A stretch of 64,000 nucleotides of DNA from Altererythrobacter sp. GTDB taxonomy: Bacteria; Pseudomonadota; Alphaproteobacteria; Sphingomonadales; Sphingomonadaceae. The stretch lies in the NCBI GenBank assembly GCA_031178065.1, contig JAPSJS010000008.1, positions 1 through 64,000 on the forward strand. The letters run 5' to 3'. The notes below the pieces were generated by a model. That model was not told the origin of the DNA. It did not search any database and saw only the letters and a program-made list of their open reading frames with translations. Position 1 is the first letter of the stretch; the number at the start of each line of letters is the position of its first letter. Positions 63,666-64,000 of the stretch are shown one piece after another. A program made the position numbers and the translations under genes.

Positions 63666-64000
63666 TCGGCAGCCCTCCCGGCGAAAGTGTTTCCGGCAAG
63701 CTCCACCCGCGGCGCGCCGTCGAAGACCAGCTCCTCGAACTCAGGCTCAGGGGTGCCGGCGAAGGTGTTGCCGGTTACCGCCGTTCTTGGCCGGCCGACC
63801 GTGTGAACGACCCGCAGTCGGGCTGAATCGGCGAAGGCGTTACGGGCCACGCGGGCGGTTTGGACGCCGTGGAGCAGGATCGAGGCGTCGTTCGCAGCCG
63901 CCTTCCCGACGTTGGAGAGGGTGTTTCCAGAAATCTCCACAAAGGGACCGAACGTGCTCTCATCGGTACCACCACGATAGACCTGGGCGATCGGGCCGCC
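63662..64000 (-). CDS. PL6 alginate lyase, C-terminal part (runs off the window)
   Basis: About 113 residues at the end of a right-handed beta-helix enzyme: GGPIAQVYRGGTDESTFGPF, then ISGNTLSNVGKAA, LLHGVQTARVARNAF and VVHTVGRPRTAVTGNTF, the rung pattern of chondroitinase-B/PL6 lyases. PL6 proteins cleave alginate (mostly MG/GG blocks). The catalytic Lys/Arg lie upstream and are not seen. Its stop overlaps the PL17 start, so this is one operon entering from the right. Confidence 0.85.
   Translation of the reverse strand, partial: GGPIAQVYRGGTDESTFGPFVEISGNTLSNVGKAAANDASILLHGVQTARVARNAFADSARLRVVHTVGRPRTAVTGNTFAGTPEPEFEELVFDGAPRVELAGNTFAGRAAE

Noticed and set aside
61572-63806. 744-codon plus-strand frame opposite the PL17 gene
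   Set aside because: Antisense shadow; the minus frame has signal peptide, lyase motifs and operon overlaps.

Overview
This is a GC-rich chromosomal window from an alphaproteobacterium, most likely a sphingomonad (Sphingomonas, Novosphingobium or a relative). Evidence: a MipZ-type ATPase, a MucR-type regulator, an acpP-fabF-mltG run, large TonB-dependent receptors paired with polysaccharide-degrading enzymes, and many small regulator/oxidoreductase pairs. This is inferred from gene content; there is no rRNA in the window to confirm it.

Layout. 1-8.2 kb is a housekeeping block: mipZ (partial), oxyR, rnd, aspS, acpP, fabF, mltG, a 2'-5' RNA ligase-like gene and tRNA-Met(CAT). 8.2-26.3 kb is accessory and heavily eroded. 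It starts with an integrase remnant against the tRNA, then holds a Xre/RES toxin-antitoxin pair and several regulator/enzyme pairs (SDR/AraC, LysR/azoreductase, HxlR), a DUF885 lipoprotein, VOC and MucR genes and an ABC-F gene. Among them lie at least six gene fragments: FecR, a GST joined to an M20 peptidase, DUF1993, a LysE/RhtB exporter, phosphatidylserine decarboxylase, and unidentified pieces.

26.3-39.8 kb is a polyuronate/arabinoside utilisation locus. A leftward operon (MFS transporter, DUF4861 lipoprotein, KduI) faces a GntR/FadR regulator, a TonB receptor, a secreted protein of unclear function that may be PHP-like, a GH127-type Tat-exported glycosidase and a sugar porter. The same palindrome (GTATGA-N2-TCATAC type) lies in both promoter regions. 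39.9-41.7 kb has trhO and a GST.

41.7-48.1 kb is a five-gene operon behind two perfect BlaI-type operators: BlaI, a BlaR1-like M56 protease that lacks a penicillin-sensor domain and instead carries about 28-residue repeats, a secreted protein with the same repeats, a TonB receptor and an alpha/beta hydrolase. It looks like a regulated-proteolysis sensor with an unknown ligand. Next come a CDF transporter cut by an in-frame amber codon, wrbA and gdhA.

51.5-56.7 kb is the most interesting segment. Two short homologous peptides are followed by an MvdD-like ATP-grasp ligase, a MauE-like membrane protein and a CPKC thioredoxin-like protein, then an opposed ClpP-superfamily protease and an Atm1-like ABC exporter. 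I read this as a ribosomal peptide (graspetide-like) biosynthesis cluster with a built-in thiol-redox branch.

56.8-64 kb: an MFS exporter with a C-terminal ABM-like domain, then a leftward alginate operon read from the right edge: PL6 lyase (partial), PL17 oligoalginate lyase, MFS, an SDR fitting DEH reductase, and KDG kinase. Both polysaccharide loci converge on 2-keto-3-deoxygluconate, one through KduI and the other through the SDR.
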